From positions 186,111 through 250,110 of the forward strand of contig NZ_KB902579.1 in the NCBI RefSeq assembly GCF_000379605.1: 64,000 bases of DNA, in the 5' to 3' direction. The notes beneath the pieces are model-generated. The model had not been told where the DNA came from, searched no databases, and saw only the letters and a list, made by a program, of their open reading frames with translations. Position 1 is the stretch's first letter. Every line of letters begins with the position of its first letter. The stretch is from Rhizobium giardinii bv. giardinii H152. Lineage in GTDB: Bacteria; Pseudomonadota; Alphaproteobacteria; Rhizobiales; Rhizobiaceae. Both the position numbers and the translations under genes were made by a program. Positions 42,012 through 53,947 of this stretch are shown one piece after another.

Positions 42012-44486
42012 ATGTCTGCTGATGTCTTCCCCTCCGAACCCGTGGCGCTTGACCTGTCGGGCGAGTGGCTGCTTGCCTCGTCGGACAACAGTCATGCGCT
42101 GACGATGACCATTCCGGGCGACGTGCACAGCGCTTTGCAGGCGGCCGGCGCGATCGCCGATCCCTATGCCGGTCGCAACGAGGATGACGTCCAGTGGGTG
42201 GCACACAAGGACTGGGTGCTTGAGCGCACGTTCGACATTGACGCGGCCGATCTCGCCGGATTCTGGTATCTCGATATTGAAAGCCTGGACACCGTCGCCT
42301 CGGTCTATGTCAACGACGAGCTGGTTCTCGATGCCAGGAACTGCTTTCTTCGCTATCGCCCGGCCGTAAGCTCGGTCTTGAAAGCGGGCCAGAACCGGCT
42401 GCGCATCGTCATCCATTCAGCGATCGCTGCGGGGGCGCAGGCGCAGGCTGCCCAGCCCTTCTATATACCCTATTCGACCGGCAATTGCCCGATCCCGAAT
42501 GGCAATATGCTGCGCAAGCCGCAATGCCATTTCGGCTGGGACTGGAACATCGCCGTCGCGCCGCTTGGCATCTACGGCGCAATCGCCCTCAAGAAACTCG
42601 CAGCTGCCCGCATCGAACACGTCACGACCCGCCAGGTGCCGCAGGCCGGCGGCGCCATCGACCTTCAGGTGACGGTGACGCTCTTTGCGGAGGATCCGAG
42701 CGTCGTCGGCATCGACTTCTCGCTCGACGGCGCAAGGGAGCGCCTGGATTGCGCCGTCAATGCCGGTGAGACGCAGGTGACGCACGTCTTTACCGTCGAC
42801 AATCCGAGGCTCTGGTGGCCGGCAGGCAGCGGCGAGCAGGCGTTGTCTGAACTCATCGTCTCGCTTCCGGGTGAAACCGTGAGCCGTCAGATCGGCTTGC
42901 GGACGATCGAGCTTCTGACGGACAAGGACGAGGCCGGCAGCCGTTTTGCCTTCCGCGTCAACGGACGCGAAATCTTCTGCCGCGGTGCCAACTGGATCCC
43001 GGCCGATGCGCTCGCCTCGCGGGTGACGCCTGAGGGCGTCGAGGATCTGCTGCGCTCGGCGGTCGATGCCAACATGAACATGATCCGTGTCTGGGGCGGG
43101 GGCTTTTACGAGACGGACTGGTTCTATGACCTCTGCGACCGGCTGGGCCTGATGGTCTGGCAGGATTTCATGTTTGCCTGCAATCTTTACCCTTCGACCC
43201 CGGATTTCCTCGAAAACGTCGCGGCGGAGGTGGATTACCAGGTCAAGCGGCTGTCATCGCATCCATCGATCGCGCTCTGGTGCGGCGACAACGAGCTCGT
43301 CGGCGCGCTTACCTGGTTTGAAGAGAGCCGCAAGGATCGCGACCGCTATCTCGTTTCCTACGACCGCCTCAACCGCACCATCGAGACCGGCATCAAGGCC
43401 GCCGCACCCGATGCTGTCTGGTGGCCGTCAAGCCCGTCTGTCGGGCCGCTCAACTTCGGCGATGCCTGGCATGCGGATGGTTCCGGGGACATGCACTATT
43501 GGTCGGTCTGGCACGAGAACAAGTCGTTCGACAACTACCGCACGGTCCGGCCACGCTTCTGCTCGGAGTTTGGCTTCCAGTCCTATACCTCGATGCCGAT
43601 CGTGCGGCAATTCGCGGAACAGAAGGACCTGAACATCGCTTCGCCGGTGATGGAATCGCACCAGAAGAATGCAGGCGGCAATGAGCGCATCGCGGCGACC
43701 ATGTTCCGCTACTTCCGCTTTCCGAAGGATTTTTCCAACTTCGTCTATCTCAGCCAGATCCAGCAGGGGCTGGCGATCCGCACTGCCGTCGAATTCTGGC
43801 GGTCGCTGAAGCCTCATTGCATGGGAACGCTGTACTGGCAGCTCAACGACACCTGGCCGGTGGCCTCCTGGGCGAGCCTCGACTATGGCGGCAACTGGAA
43901 GGCCATGCATTACATGGTACGCCGGTTCTTCCAGCCGGTGGCTGTCGCCGCCATTCCCTCCGACGATGGAACGACCATCGCCTTCTCGATGGTCAACGAC
44001 ACCGCCGCCCCGGTCACGGTCGAACTGCAGACCTTCCTGGTCTCGCTGTCGGGCGAGAAGCAGCCCCTGACGGCTGCCGCCGGCACCTGCAGCCCGGATC
44101 GCGCCGCAACACTGCTGTCGATCACTGCTGCGGATATCCCGGAGAACATGCTGCTGTTCTGGTCCTTCGAAGCCTCGAACGGCATGCGCGGCGAGGGGCA
44201 CCATGTTCAGGGCACCTACAAGGCGCTCGATCTGGTCCCGTCCGATCTCCTGATCTCGACGACCCCGGCCGTCGACGGCACTTACGAGATCACCGTTGCG
44301 GCGAGTGGCCTTGCCCTGCATGTGATGATCGAAACCGATATTGAGGGCCGCTACTCCGATAACGCCTTCGACCTGACGGCCGGCGAACGCCGCGTCATCC
44401 GTTTCACACCCAAGCAGCCGCAGGCCGCAGATTGGAAGCCGGTCTTTATCGGCTACGACCTGCAGTCCTGCCAGGGCACCGGTTAG
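42012..44486 (+). CDS. GH2 beta-mannosidase-like glycoside hydrolase
   Basis: An 824-residue GH2 enzyme without a signal peptide, so cytoplasmic. It shows the sugar-binding N-terminal domain, an Ig-like domain and the TIM barrel (from about 300). MIRVWGGGFYETDWFYDLCD and MVWQDFMFACNLYP are typical of the mannosidase branch. The acid/base is the Glu of WCGDNEL near 427 and the nucleophile the Glu of RFCSEFGFQS near 518. It would hydrolyse terminal beta-mannosides imported by the preceding ABC system. ATG at 42012 is preferred to a TTG two codons upstream; the ribosome site is weak. Confidence 0.9.
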   Translation: MSADVFPSEPVALDLSGEWLLASSDNSHALTMTIPGDVHSALQAAGAIADPYAGRNEDDVQWVAHKDWVLERTFDIDAADLAGFWYLDIESLDTVASVYVNDELVLDARNCFLRYRPAVSSVLKAGQNRLRIVIHSAIAAGAQAQAAQPFYIPYSTGNCPIPNGNMLRKPQCHFGWDWNIAVAPLGIYGAIALKKLAAARIEHVTTRQVPQAGGAIDLQVTVTLFAEDPSVVGIDFSLDGARERLDCAVNAGETQVTHVFTVDNPRLWWPAGSGEQALSELIVSLPGETVSRQIGLRTIELLTDKDEAGSRFAFRVNGREIFCRGANWIPADALASRVTPEGVEDLLRSAVDANMNMIRVWGGGFYETDWFYDLCDRLGLMVWQDFMFACNLYPSTPDFLENVAAEVDYQVKRLSSHPSIALWCGDNELVGALTWFEESRKDRDRYLVSYDRLNRTIETGIKAAAPDAVWWPSSPSVGPLNFGDAWHADGSGDMHYWSVWHENKSFDNYRTVRPRFCSEFGFQSYTSMPIVRQFAEQKDLNIASPVMESHQKNAGGNERIAATMFRYFRFPKDFSNFVYLSQIQQGLAIRTAVEFWRSLKPHCMGTLYWQLNDTWPVASWASLDYGGNWKAMHYMVRRFFQPVAVAAIPSDDGTTIAFSMVNDTAAPVTVELQTFLVSLSGEKQPLTAAAGTCSPDRAATLLSITAADIPENMLLFWSFEASNGMRGEGHHVQGTYKALDLVPSDLLISTTPAVDGTYEITVAASGLALHVMIETDIEGRYSDNAFDLTAGERRVIRFTPKQPQAADWKPVFIGYDLQSCQGTG

Positions 44487-44607
44487 CGAGATCTTGATGC
44501 TTCAAAGTGCCTACCGCTTGCCATCACCCAAGAAGACACCCGCCCGAGCCATCTGATGATCTCGGAGACGACACCTGGCTCCCCTAACTCCCAAGGAGAA
44601 CTTGCCC

Positions 44608-45369
44608 ATGCAGACCGTCAGCTTCCAGCTTTACAGCGCCCGGAATTTCCCGCCGCTTTCCGACGTCCTGAGGACGGTCGGTGCCGTCGGCTACAAACAG
44701 GTCGAGGGTTACGGCGCGCTGTACGCCTCGCTCGACGACGCAGCACTTGCCCGCCTGAAGGCCGACATGGACGAAAGCGGCGTCACGATGCCGACCGCGC
44801 ATTTCGGCCTCGACATGCTCGAATCCGATCCGGCCGGCGTTCTGAAGATCGCCAACACCCTCGGCATCAGGGCCGTTTATTGCCCCTATCTGCTTCCCGA
44901 TCAGCGGCCGACGGACGCGGCCGGTTGGAGGGCGTTCGGCGAACGCCTGGAAAAGGCAGGAAAGCCCATCCGTGACGCCGGCCTCGACTTCGGTTGGCAC
45001 AATCATGACTTTGAATTTATCGCACTGCCTGACGGCTCGATCCCGCAGGAGCAAATCTTTGCCGGCGGACCGAACCTCTCCTGGGAAGCAGATATCGCCT
45101 GGGTCATCCGCGGCGGTGCCGATCCCTTTGCCTGGATCGAAAAATATGGCCGCCGGATTACTGCCGTCCACGTCAAGGACATCGCTGCAGCCGGCGAAAA
45201 TGCCGATGAGGACGGCTGGGCCGATGTCGGCCATGGCACCGTTGATTGGAAGAGGCTGTTCAAGGCGCTGACCGCGACACCTGCCCGATACTACATCGTC
45301 GAGCACGACAACCCCAAGGATTTCAAGGCGACGGCCGAGCGCTCGATCGCATCGATCAAGACCTACTGA
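44608..45369 (+). CDS. sugar phosphate isomerase/epimerase family protein (TIM barrel)
   Basis: A 253-residue xylose-isomerase-like TIM barrel protein. Likely metal ligands are in DFGWHNHDFEF (Glu), WEADIAWV (Asp), ITAVHVKD (His) and YIVEHDNP (Glu). Members include sugar isomerases, epimerases, dehydratases and, as recently found, enzymes that cleave oxidised (3-keto) glycosides. It is followed 15 bases later by a Gfo/Idh/MocA dehydrogenase, so the two probably act in sequence. AAGGAG at 44593-44598 supports the ATG at 44608. Confidence 0.85.
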   Translation: MQTVSFQLYSARNFPPLSDVLRTVGAVGYKQVEGYGALYASLDDAALARLKADMDESGVTMPTAHFGLDMLESDPAGVLKIANTLGIRAVYCPYLLPDQRPTDAAGWRAFGERLEKAGKPIRDAGLDFGWHNHDFEFIALPDGSIPQEQIFAGGPNLSWEADIAWVIRGGADPFAWIEKYGRRITAVHVKDIAAAGENADEDGWADVGHGTVDWKRLFKALTATPARYYIVEHDNPKDFKATAERSIASIKTY

Positions 45370-45384
45370 CAGAAAGAGCAGATC

Positions 45385-46518
45385 ATGACACGAGAACTCG
45401 GCGTCGGCATCATCGGATGCGGCAACATCTCCACCACCTATTTCAAGCTTTCGCCGCTCTTCAGGGGCATCAGGGTCGTCGCCTGCGCCGACATCAATCC
45501 GGCCGCCGCCGAAACGCGCGCATCCGAATATGATGTCAAGGCGCAGACCATCGAGGCCCTGCTTGCCAATCCGGAGATCGACATCGTCGTCAACCTCACG
45601 ATCCCGGAAGCGCATTTCCCCGTCTCGAAGATGATCCTGGAGGCCGGCAAGCACGTCTATTCCGAAAAGCCGCTCGTGCTTTCGCTGGAGCAGGGCGAGC
45701 AGCTGCGCGGCATCGCCACGGCCAACAACCTGAAGGTCGGCTGCGCACCGGATACCTTTCTCGGCGGCGCGCACCAGCTGGCGCGGGACTATATCGACCA
45801 GGGCAAGATCGGCCGCGTCACCTCGGGCACCTGCCACGTGATGAGCCCTGGCATGGAGATGTGGCATCCGAACCCGGACTTTTTCTTCCTGCCCGGCGGC
45901 GGTCCGATCCTTGATCTTGGCCCGTATTACATCGCCAACCTCGTCAACCTGATCGGCCCGGTCAAGCGCGTGGCGGCACTGACGTCGATGGCTAATCCGA
46001 CCCGCACCATCACCAGCGAGCCGCGCAAGGGCGAGGTCATTCCGGTGAAAACCCCGACCAACATCCATGCGCTGCTCGAATTCCAGAACGGCGCGACGGT
46101 GACTCTGTCGGCAAGCTGGGATGTCTGGTCGCATCGCCACGGCAATATGGAGCTCTATGGCACGGAAGGCTCGCTCTTCCTGCCCGATCCGAACTTCTTT
46201 GGCGGCACGGTCCTGGCCAGCGGCCGCGACAAGGATATCCAGCCCGTCGAGATGTGGGATCATCCCTTCGCCGTCAACAATCAGGAGCATCCGCAGGGAC
46301 CGATGGCCAATTATCGCACCGCGGGCCTTGCCGACATGGCGCTTGCCATCCTCGAAGGGCGCGACGCCCGCTGCTCGCTGGAGCGCGCGCTGCACGGTGT
46401 CGATGTCATGGTGTCGATCCTGAAGTCGGGCGAGACGGGCCAGTTCGTCGAACTGACGACGACCTGCACGCAGCCGGCGGCGCTCGGCATCGAGGAGGCC
46501 AACGCGCTTCTGAGGTAA
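45385..46518 (+). CDS. Gfo/Idh/MocA family oxidoreductase
   Basis: A 377-residue NAD(P)-dependent dehydrogenase. The N-terminal Rossmann domain has VGIIGCGNIS, the cofactor/substrate motif HVYSEKPLVLS near residue 90-100, and the C-terminal domain contains GGGPILDLGPYYI near 172-184 with the catalytic-type Asp. Family members oxidise or epimerise hydroxyls of sugars, inositols and glycosides. Position as the last plus-strand gene before the frameshifted RTX gene suggests it ends the mannoside operon. Confidence 0.9.
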   Translation: MTRELGVGIIGCGNISTTYFKLSPLFRGIRVVACADINPAAAETRASEYDVKAQTIEALLANPEIDIVVNLTIPEAHFPVSKMILEAGKHVYSEKPLVLSLEQGEQLRGIATANNLKVGCAPDTFLGGAHQLARDYIDQGKIGRVTSGTCHVMSPGMEMWHPNPDFFFLPGGGPILDLGPYYIANLVNLIGPVKRVAALTSMANPTRTITSEPRKGEVIPVKTPTNIHALLEFQNGATVTLSASWDVWSHRHGNMELYGTEGSLFLPDPNFFGGTVLASGRDKDIQPVEMWDHPFAVNNQEHPQGPMANYRTAGLADMALAILEGRDARCSLERALHGVDVMVSILKSGETGQFVELTTTCTQPAALGIEEANALLR

Positions 46519-46526
46519 GATGTTTG

Positions 46527-46563
46527 CTGGCCCGCTGCCTGGATATGCAATGCGGCGGGCCAG
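46527..46563. terminator. hairpin between convergent dehydrogenase and RTX genes
   Basis: CTGGCCCGC and GCGGGCCAG form a 9-bp stem with a 19-base loop in the 60-base convergent gap. No T run follows, so it is a weak terminator or an RNA 3'-end stabiliser. Confidence 0.5.
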
Positions 46564-46578
46564 TGCCTCGGCCTGCGA

Positions 46579-48376
46579 TCAGACGAGAAACATGGCATCC
46601 GACATCGGCATGGTGGAGGAGATCGTGATGGCATTGTTGAGATTGACGGTGCCACCGCCGCCGTCTGACGCATACCAGATTGCCACGGTGCTGACGCCCG
46701 ACTGGCTCTCGAGCTTGCAATAGTAGTTGCCGATCTCGTCCGCCTTGCCTTCGAAAGCGTCAAGGGAAAGGGCGCTGAAAACGGAGATGTCGAACCGATC
46801 CGTACTTGCCGCGTCTTCCACGGAGATCGTCGTGGTGCCGGTTCCGGGGTTTTCCCGGCCGGTGAGGGTGATCTTGTCGTTGCCGTTGCCGGTCTTGAAT
46901 TGGACGAGCAGGGTGTCGCCGGTCATTGACAGGCGGTAGGCATCGTTGCCGCTGCTGCCTTCGAAAGTGATGGTGTCGCCGTCTGGGTCGGCGGGGAGCT
47001 TGTCGGCGTCAAGTGTCAGGCTGTGCGTCAGTCCGGCCCGGAGGTTGACATAGGTGTCGATGTTCTGCGTCAGCGCCTTGAGCGAGATTTCGGTCTTGAT
47101 CTTCCCCCCTGTCGGTATCGAAAACGCGATCCGCGGCATCATCGATGAAATAGGTGTCGTATCCCGCGCCACCCTTCATGACGTCGCTGCCGTCGCCGCC
47201 GTTGATGATGTCGTTGCCGGCGCCTGTGGACGCGTGATCGTCGCCCGCGCCAAGGTTTATGTTGTCCTTTCCCCTGCCGGAATAGACCCAGTCGTCGCCG
47301 CCCCCGGTCTTTATCCTGTTGTCGCCATCGCCGGCGATGACAAGATCGTTGGTGTTCGTCTCGTTCAGCGTCGTCTCGGCATCGAGCCGCGCAGTCGCCG
47401 CGACACCCGGTGCAAATGTGTCGTTGCCCGCACCGCCCGCCTGGACGAAGTGCAATTGGTCGCCAAAGGCATATTTGTCCGACAGGATTTTCAGGTAGGA
47501 CGCGATTTGTGCCTCGAACGACTGGGTCTTCGCATTCACCGCGTCCGCCTCGTTGATGACCTTGTCGCGGGCGGCGATCTTCTCGTAGACGCTCGATGCC
47601 CCGCCTTCGCGATCGAACAGGAAGTCCATCGCCTTGAGCACGGCGCCGGCATCCTTTCGATCGGCCGGCGCAAGGATGCCCACCTTGTTCGATTCGTCTT
47701 CGCGCCGGTTCTGCAGGCCCTTGAAGTCGAAATTGCTGTGGTTGTAGCGGACTTCGTACCAGAATCGGGCATGGTTGTCGGTCTTGATCGCGGTGGCGAT
47801 GCCCGGGCCGATCAGGGTTGGTGCATTGTAGTATAGCGAATAGAGGACGAGGCGTTCCTGCGATTCGTCCGGCAGAGAGACGCCGAAGGCGTTCAGCCTT
47901 GCGGCCAGGTCCGTCTCGATCGAGGAGGTGAACAGCCCCGCCTGACCCTTGAGCCTTGCCTCCAGCAGAACGGTCGCCTGCGCATCGGTGAGCCAGAGCG
48001 ACTGCAGCGCCTTCTTTTCCGCTGCCGTGCCCGCTTTGCCTTGCGAGGTATTGATCAGCGCGACATCGTCTGCGGCCGTCGGCGTCGGGTCGGCTTTCCA
48101 TTTCGCGATGATTTTCAGGCCGCTTTCCTGCAAGGCGGACAGCTTGCCATCGATTTTGCCCGTCAGCGCCAGCTTGTAGGCCGCCGAGATGGCGCTGAAG
48201 CTGATGTTCAGTCCATAACCGATTGTCGGGATGTGCTTGCCGTCGTCATGGATGCCGCCATGTGCGCTCGGCGCGGTCTTGCCGATAGGGGGGGAATTTT
48301 CCCACGTCTTCAGAAAGGCTGCGGTCTTCGACAGAAAGCCCGCCTTTTCGATGCTGGTAATATTGGTGAGTGGCAC
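46579..48376 (-). pseudogene. lysozyme-like/RTX repeat protein, broken by a frameshift
   Basis: Two overlapping reading frames on the minus strand together encode one protein of about 598 residues. Residues 1-200 resemble phage-type lysozyme: Glu26 in KTWENSPP, Asp44-45 in HDDGKH and Thr51 in PTIGYGL fit the Glu-Asp-Thr arrangement. From about residue 330 there are glycine/aspartate RTX nonapeptides (AGGAGNDTF, GGGDDWVYSGRGKDNINLG, GGAGYDTYFID). At a run of six G (47104-47109) the frame shifts: upstream reads FDTDRG, downstream KIKTEISLK. One base fewer restores a single frame. The C-terminal 130 residues lack further RTX repeats and end VSDAMFLV-like (PMSDAMFLV), possibly a type I secretion signal. 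The break may be a real mutation, phase variation or a sequencing error. Confidence 0.75.
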
Positions 48377-48584
48377 GGTTCACCCGTCGACAATTGAATT
48401 CCCTTATCCGATGATGAAATCAATGCGGTTACCGTCCGGTTAGCGATGTCGATATTCGCCCGTTTGTTGGCGACCAAAACCGTTCGACGGCTTGAACTTC
48501 GATTGCGGCGCCCTTGTTTCAGCTGGCGCCTCCGTGGCATATCGCTGTCTCGCTTCTGCGGACCCAATGGGAAGGATCTCTGAC

Positions 48585-49616
<1,032 letters not shown>

Positions 49617-49642
49617 GCGGCACGAGCACTCGGGTTGCTAAT

Positions 49643-49677
49643 GGGGGCATCGGATCGTCTGGTCCGGTGCCCCTTTC
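49643..49677 (+). terminator. terminator after the aldo-keto reductase gene
   Basis: GGGGCATCGGA pairs with TCCGGTGCCCC (one G-U), followed by TTTCC. It is 27 bases past the stop codon. The rest of the 405-base gap up to 50021 shows no gene; it should contain the takP promoter. Confidence 0.75.
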
Positions 49678-50006
49678 CGTCTCCTGCGGGCTTTGATCAA
49701 CGGCCTGTCTGCCCGGATTTTTCCCCTCAGGCCGCCGCGCGAGCAATTTAACCAAGGTTCCGTAAGTTGCTGCAAACATTGAAAGTTGTTATTAGACAAA
49801 AGTCGAAGATCGTGCATTATTCGCGCCGCTGGACATGATGGGGTGAGCGTGTAAGCTGCCGCCGAAGCCACGTGATTTCGTTGGGAATTGCGTGGCTGAA
49901 TGTCGTGAACCGGGAATCGTGCATGCCGTTTGAACCAGCCGAGACCGGCGGGTGCGGCCTGCGTCCTGCGGGAGGAGCAGTATCGGCAAGGCCGGCTGTC
50001 CGCTAA

Positions 50007-51128
<1,122 letters not shown>

Positions 51129-51152
51129 GCGCCTGCCTCTTTACTCGAAATG

Positions 51153-51183
51153 AAAAACCCCGGAGCGCCACTCCGGGGTTTTT
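51153..51183. terminator. bidirectional terminator between takP and the TRAP permeases
   Basis: AAAAACCCCGGAG and CTCCGGGGTTTTT form a perfect 13-bp stem with a five-base loop in the convergent gap of 110 bases, with T runs for both strands. Confidence 0.95.
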
Positions 51184-51238
51184 CTTTGTGGCAATCGATG
51201 GAAGAACGGGGCCGGCGCCAAGGCCGGCCTCGTCATGA

Positions 51239-53035
51239 CTAGTTGAACGATGGCGGGGCGCTCAGATCGTTGGCGGGTTTCTGCTGGTTTCCCGAACCGT
51301 TCTGATCCGCTGGTTTCTGACCGGTGCCGTCGAGCGGATTGCCGCCTGGCAATTGCAGGCCGCCCGGCAGTCCGAGCCCGCCGCCATTGTCCGGCAGGGT
51401 CAGGCCGCCGCCGCCGGTGCCGAACCCTGGGACCTCGATCTTGATCGTGGCCGGATCGACGACGGCGGCGTCGCCCTTGTAGTGCATGACCATCTGCGGG
51501 AACATGATCGTCAATGCAACCATCAAGATCTGGATGCCGACGAAGGGGACCGCACCCCAATAGATCTGCCCCGTCGTCACCGGGTCGGTCAGCTTGCCCG
51601 TGACCCGGTCGAGATAAGGCACTTTCGCAGCAACCGAGCGCAGGTAGAACAGAGCAAAGCCGAAGGGCGGATGCATGAAGCTTGTCTGCATGTTGATGCC
51701 GAGCAGGACGCCGAACCAGATGAGGTCGATGCCGAGCGCGTTGGCGGCCGGTGCCAGCAGCGGCACGATGATGAAGGCAAGTTCGAAGAAATCGAGGAAG
51801 AATGCCAGGAAGAAGACGAGCAGGTTGACGGTGATCAGGAAGCCGGTTTCACCGCCGGGCATCCCCACCAGCAGATGTTCCACCCAGACGTGGCCGTTGA
51901 CGCCGTAGAAAGTCAGCGAGAACACCCGTGCGCCGATCAGGATGAACAGCACGAAGGCCGACAGACGGGTCGTGGCGGCCAGCGCGGAGCGGACCACATC
52001 CAAGGTCAGTCGTCCCTTGGCTGCCGCCATGATCAGGGCGCCGACAGCCCCCATGGCGCCGCCCTCCGTCGGCGTCGCAATGCCGAGGAAGATCGTGCCG
52101 AGCACGAGGAAGATCAGTGCCAGTGGCGGGATCAGGACGATGATGACCTGTTGGGCAAGCCTGGACATCGCATTGATCTTCAATCCCCTGTCGATGAGCG
52201 CAACCACGTAGATGAAGGCCACACCGACAGTGGCGCCGAGAATATCGGCGTTTTCGCCCTGCGTCGACGAGAGGTAGATATGCGCCGCATAGGCGATACC
52301 CGCCGCAACGGCGAGCGCGACAAAGAGCGAGGCAACGCCCGAGCCGAGCGTGCGGGCCTCGAGCGGAAGCGCCGGCATCGAGTCGCGCCGGACGAAGGTC
52401 ATGATCAGGATATAGAGCATGTAGAGCCCGGTCAGCACCAGGCCGGGGATCAGGGCGCCGGCATACATGTCGCCGACCGAACGGCCGAGCTGGTCGGCAA
52501 GAACGATCAGGACCAGCGAAGGCGGGATGATCTGGGCAAGCGTGCCGGACGCAGCGATGACGCCCGAGGCAACACGCCGGTCATAGCCGTAACGCAGCAT
52601 GATCGGCAGCGAGATCAGACCCATGGCGATGACCGAAGCCGCGACCACGCCGGTGGTGGCTGCGAGCAGCGCTCCGACGAAGATGACCGCGTAGGCGAGA
52701 CCGCCGCGGATGGGGCCGAACAACTGGCCGATCGTGTCGAGCAGGTCCTCCGCCATGCCGGATCGTTCGAGCACGATCCCCATGAAAGTAAAGAAGGGGA
52801 TGGCGAGCAAGGTGTCGTTCGACATCACCCCCCAGAATCGTTCCGGCAGTGCATTGAGCAGAGGCCAGGAGAGATTGATGGAGTCGGCAGACAAAGGAGC
52901 AAGCTCCACGCCGATGAAGAAGAACAGCAGGCCATTGGCGGCGAGCGAAAAGGCAACGGGATAACCCAGCAGGAGGAACACGATCAATGACACGAACATG
53001 ATCGGTGCGAGGTTTACGGCGATGAACTCGATCAT
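51239..53035 (-). CDS. dctM: TRAP transporter large permease (DctM)
   Basis: A 598-residue inner-membrane protein with about 13 or more membrane segments. Family features include FIGVELAPLSADSINLSW-type periplasmic loop, PFFTFMGIVLERSGMAEDLLD and PTEGGAMGAVGALIM near residue 330. It is longer than the usual ~430 residues: a middle extension lies around 215-290, and a C-terminal tail of about 70 residues is rich in Gly, Pro, Asn and Gln (GFGTGGGGLTLPDNGGG). The stop of dctQ overlaps its start by 4 bases. Confidence 0.9.
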   Translation of the reverse strand: MIEFIAVNLAPIMFVSLIVFLLLGYPVAFSLAANGLLFFFIGVELAPLSADSINLSWPLLNALPERFWGVMSNDTLLAIPFFTFMGIVLERSGMAEDLLDTIGQLFGPIRGGLAYAVIFVGALLAATTGVVAASVIAMGLISLPIMLRYGYDRRVASGVIAASGTLAQIIPPSLVLIVLADQLGRSVGDMYAGALIPGLVLTGLYMLYILIMTFVRRDSMPALPLEARTLGSGVASLFVALAVAAGIAYAAHIYLSSTQGENADILGATVGVAFIYVVALIDRGLKINAMSRLAQQVIIVLIPPLALIFLVLGTIFLGIATPTEGGAMGAVGALIMAAAKGRLTLDVVRSALAATTRLSAFVLFILIGARVFSLTFYGVNGHVWVEHLLVGMPGGETGFLITVNLLVFFLAFFLDFFELAFIIVPLLAPAANALGIDLIWFGVLLGINMQTSFMHPPFGFALFYLRSVAAKVPYLDRVTGKLTDPVTTGQIYWGAVPFVGIQILMVALTIMFPQMVMHYKGDAAVVDPATIKIEVPGFGTGGGGLTLPDNGGGLGLPGGLQLPGGNPLDGTGQKPADQNGSGNQQKPANDLSAPPSFN

Positions 53036-53607
53036 GGGCGTGCCTCCGGAATGGCGGCTTCTTCCAGCGGTGCGTGGGTCGGTACGTAGGGCGACGGGTC
53101 ATCCATGTTGCCGGTCATGATCGCGATCTTCTTGATGATCTCCGAGACGCCCTGCAGCGCGAGAAGGATGAAGCCGAAAAGGAGGATCCCCTTAGCTGGC
53201 CAGACGATCAGGCCACCGGCGCTGGATGAGCCTTCCTGCGAGCGGTAGGACATCAGGAAATAGGGGACGAGGTAGTATGTCATCAGCAATACGAACGGCA
53301 TCAGGAAGAAGGCATGTCCGAACAGGTCGATCCAGTGCTGCACACGGCGCGAAAACTTGCCGTAGATCACGTCGATGCGGATGTGCTCGTTTTGGCTCAG
53401 CGTGTAGGCGGCCGCGAACATGAAGGCGGCGCCGAACAGATACCACTGCGCCTCGAGCCAGGCATTCGACGACATGTTGAACATTTTTCGGATAATGGCA
53501 TTGCCGGCGCTGACCAGAACGGCCACCAGGATAAGCCAGGAGACTGACTTGCCGATGATTTCCGTAATTCGGTCAATGAGCCTGCTGATACCGAGCAGTG
53601 CGGCCAT
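53032..53607 (-). CDS. dctQ: TRAP transporter small permease (DctQ)
   Basis: A 191-residue inner-membrane protein with four predicted hydrophobic segments. It starts MAALLGISRLIDRITEIIGK and contains the family-typical NAWLEAQWYLFGAAFMFAAAY near residue 45 and NEHIRIDVIYGKFS. An extended loop SYRSQEGSSSAGGL precedes the last segment. The start at 53607 is fixed by GGGGAGGAAC upstream. It pairs with dctM for solute transport using the sodium gradient. Confidence 0.9.
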   Translation of the reverse strand: MAALLGISRLIDRITEIIGKSVSWLILVAVLVSAGNAIIRKMFNMSSNAWLEAQWYLFGAAFMFAAAYTLSQNEHIRIDVIYGKFSRRVQHWIDLFGHAFFLMPFVLLMTYYLVPYFLMSYRSQEGSSSAGGLIVWPAKGILLFGFILLALQGVSEIIKKIAIMTGNMDDPSPYVPTHAPLEEAAIPEARP

Positions 53608-53947
53608 AAGTTGTTCCTCCCCGCAATGGCAGTTTTCGATTTTTGTTGCCGAGCACAACCACAGTGCCGATTTCAAGGCCTCTTTCAAGGCTGGGACAGG
53701 TTTTTCCCGCATCGTCACGCCGCGTGATACCAAAGTAGTATGTGAGCTTCCCGGCAATGCCCAAAGCTTAGGCAAAAATCGTGGAAAAGCAGCCTTGCCA
53801 AACCCTTGGCGCCCCCGGCAATGTCGGCGTGTCTCTGTAACATGGGCGACTCGGCAGAACGGCATTTCAATGTGGCGCAACAGGTGCGACTGTCTTGAAA
53901 CGGCGCCGAGCTTCAGGCCGGGTGCCCTGAGAAACCTGGGAGAAGAC
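53608..53947. other. divergent promoter region, dctQM and GH43 gene
   Basis: A 340-base gap between divergent genes. It probably holds both promoters. No clear palindrome or RNA element was noticed. The GH43 frame is open across the region without good codon use. Confidence 0.4.

Noticed and set aside
51353-52990. 545-residue plus-strand ORF opposite dctM
   Set aside because: The composition (Asp, Arg, Gln, His rich, no hydrophobic core) is that of an antisense membrane-protein shadow.
53420-53947. N-terminal extension of the GH43 gene
   Set aside because: This part overlaps dctQ in antisense and has no match to the glycosidase; the GH43 fold begins at MTATIRNPILPG with its own ribosome site.
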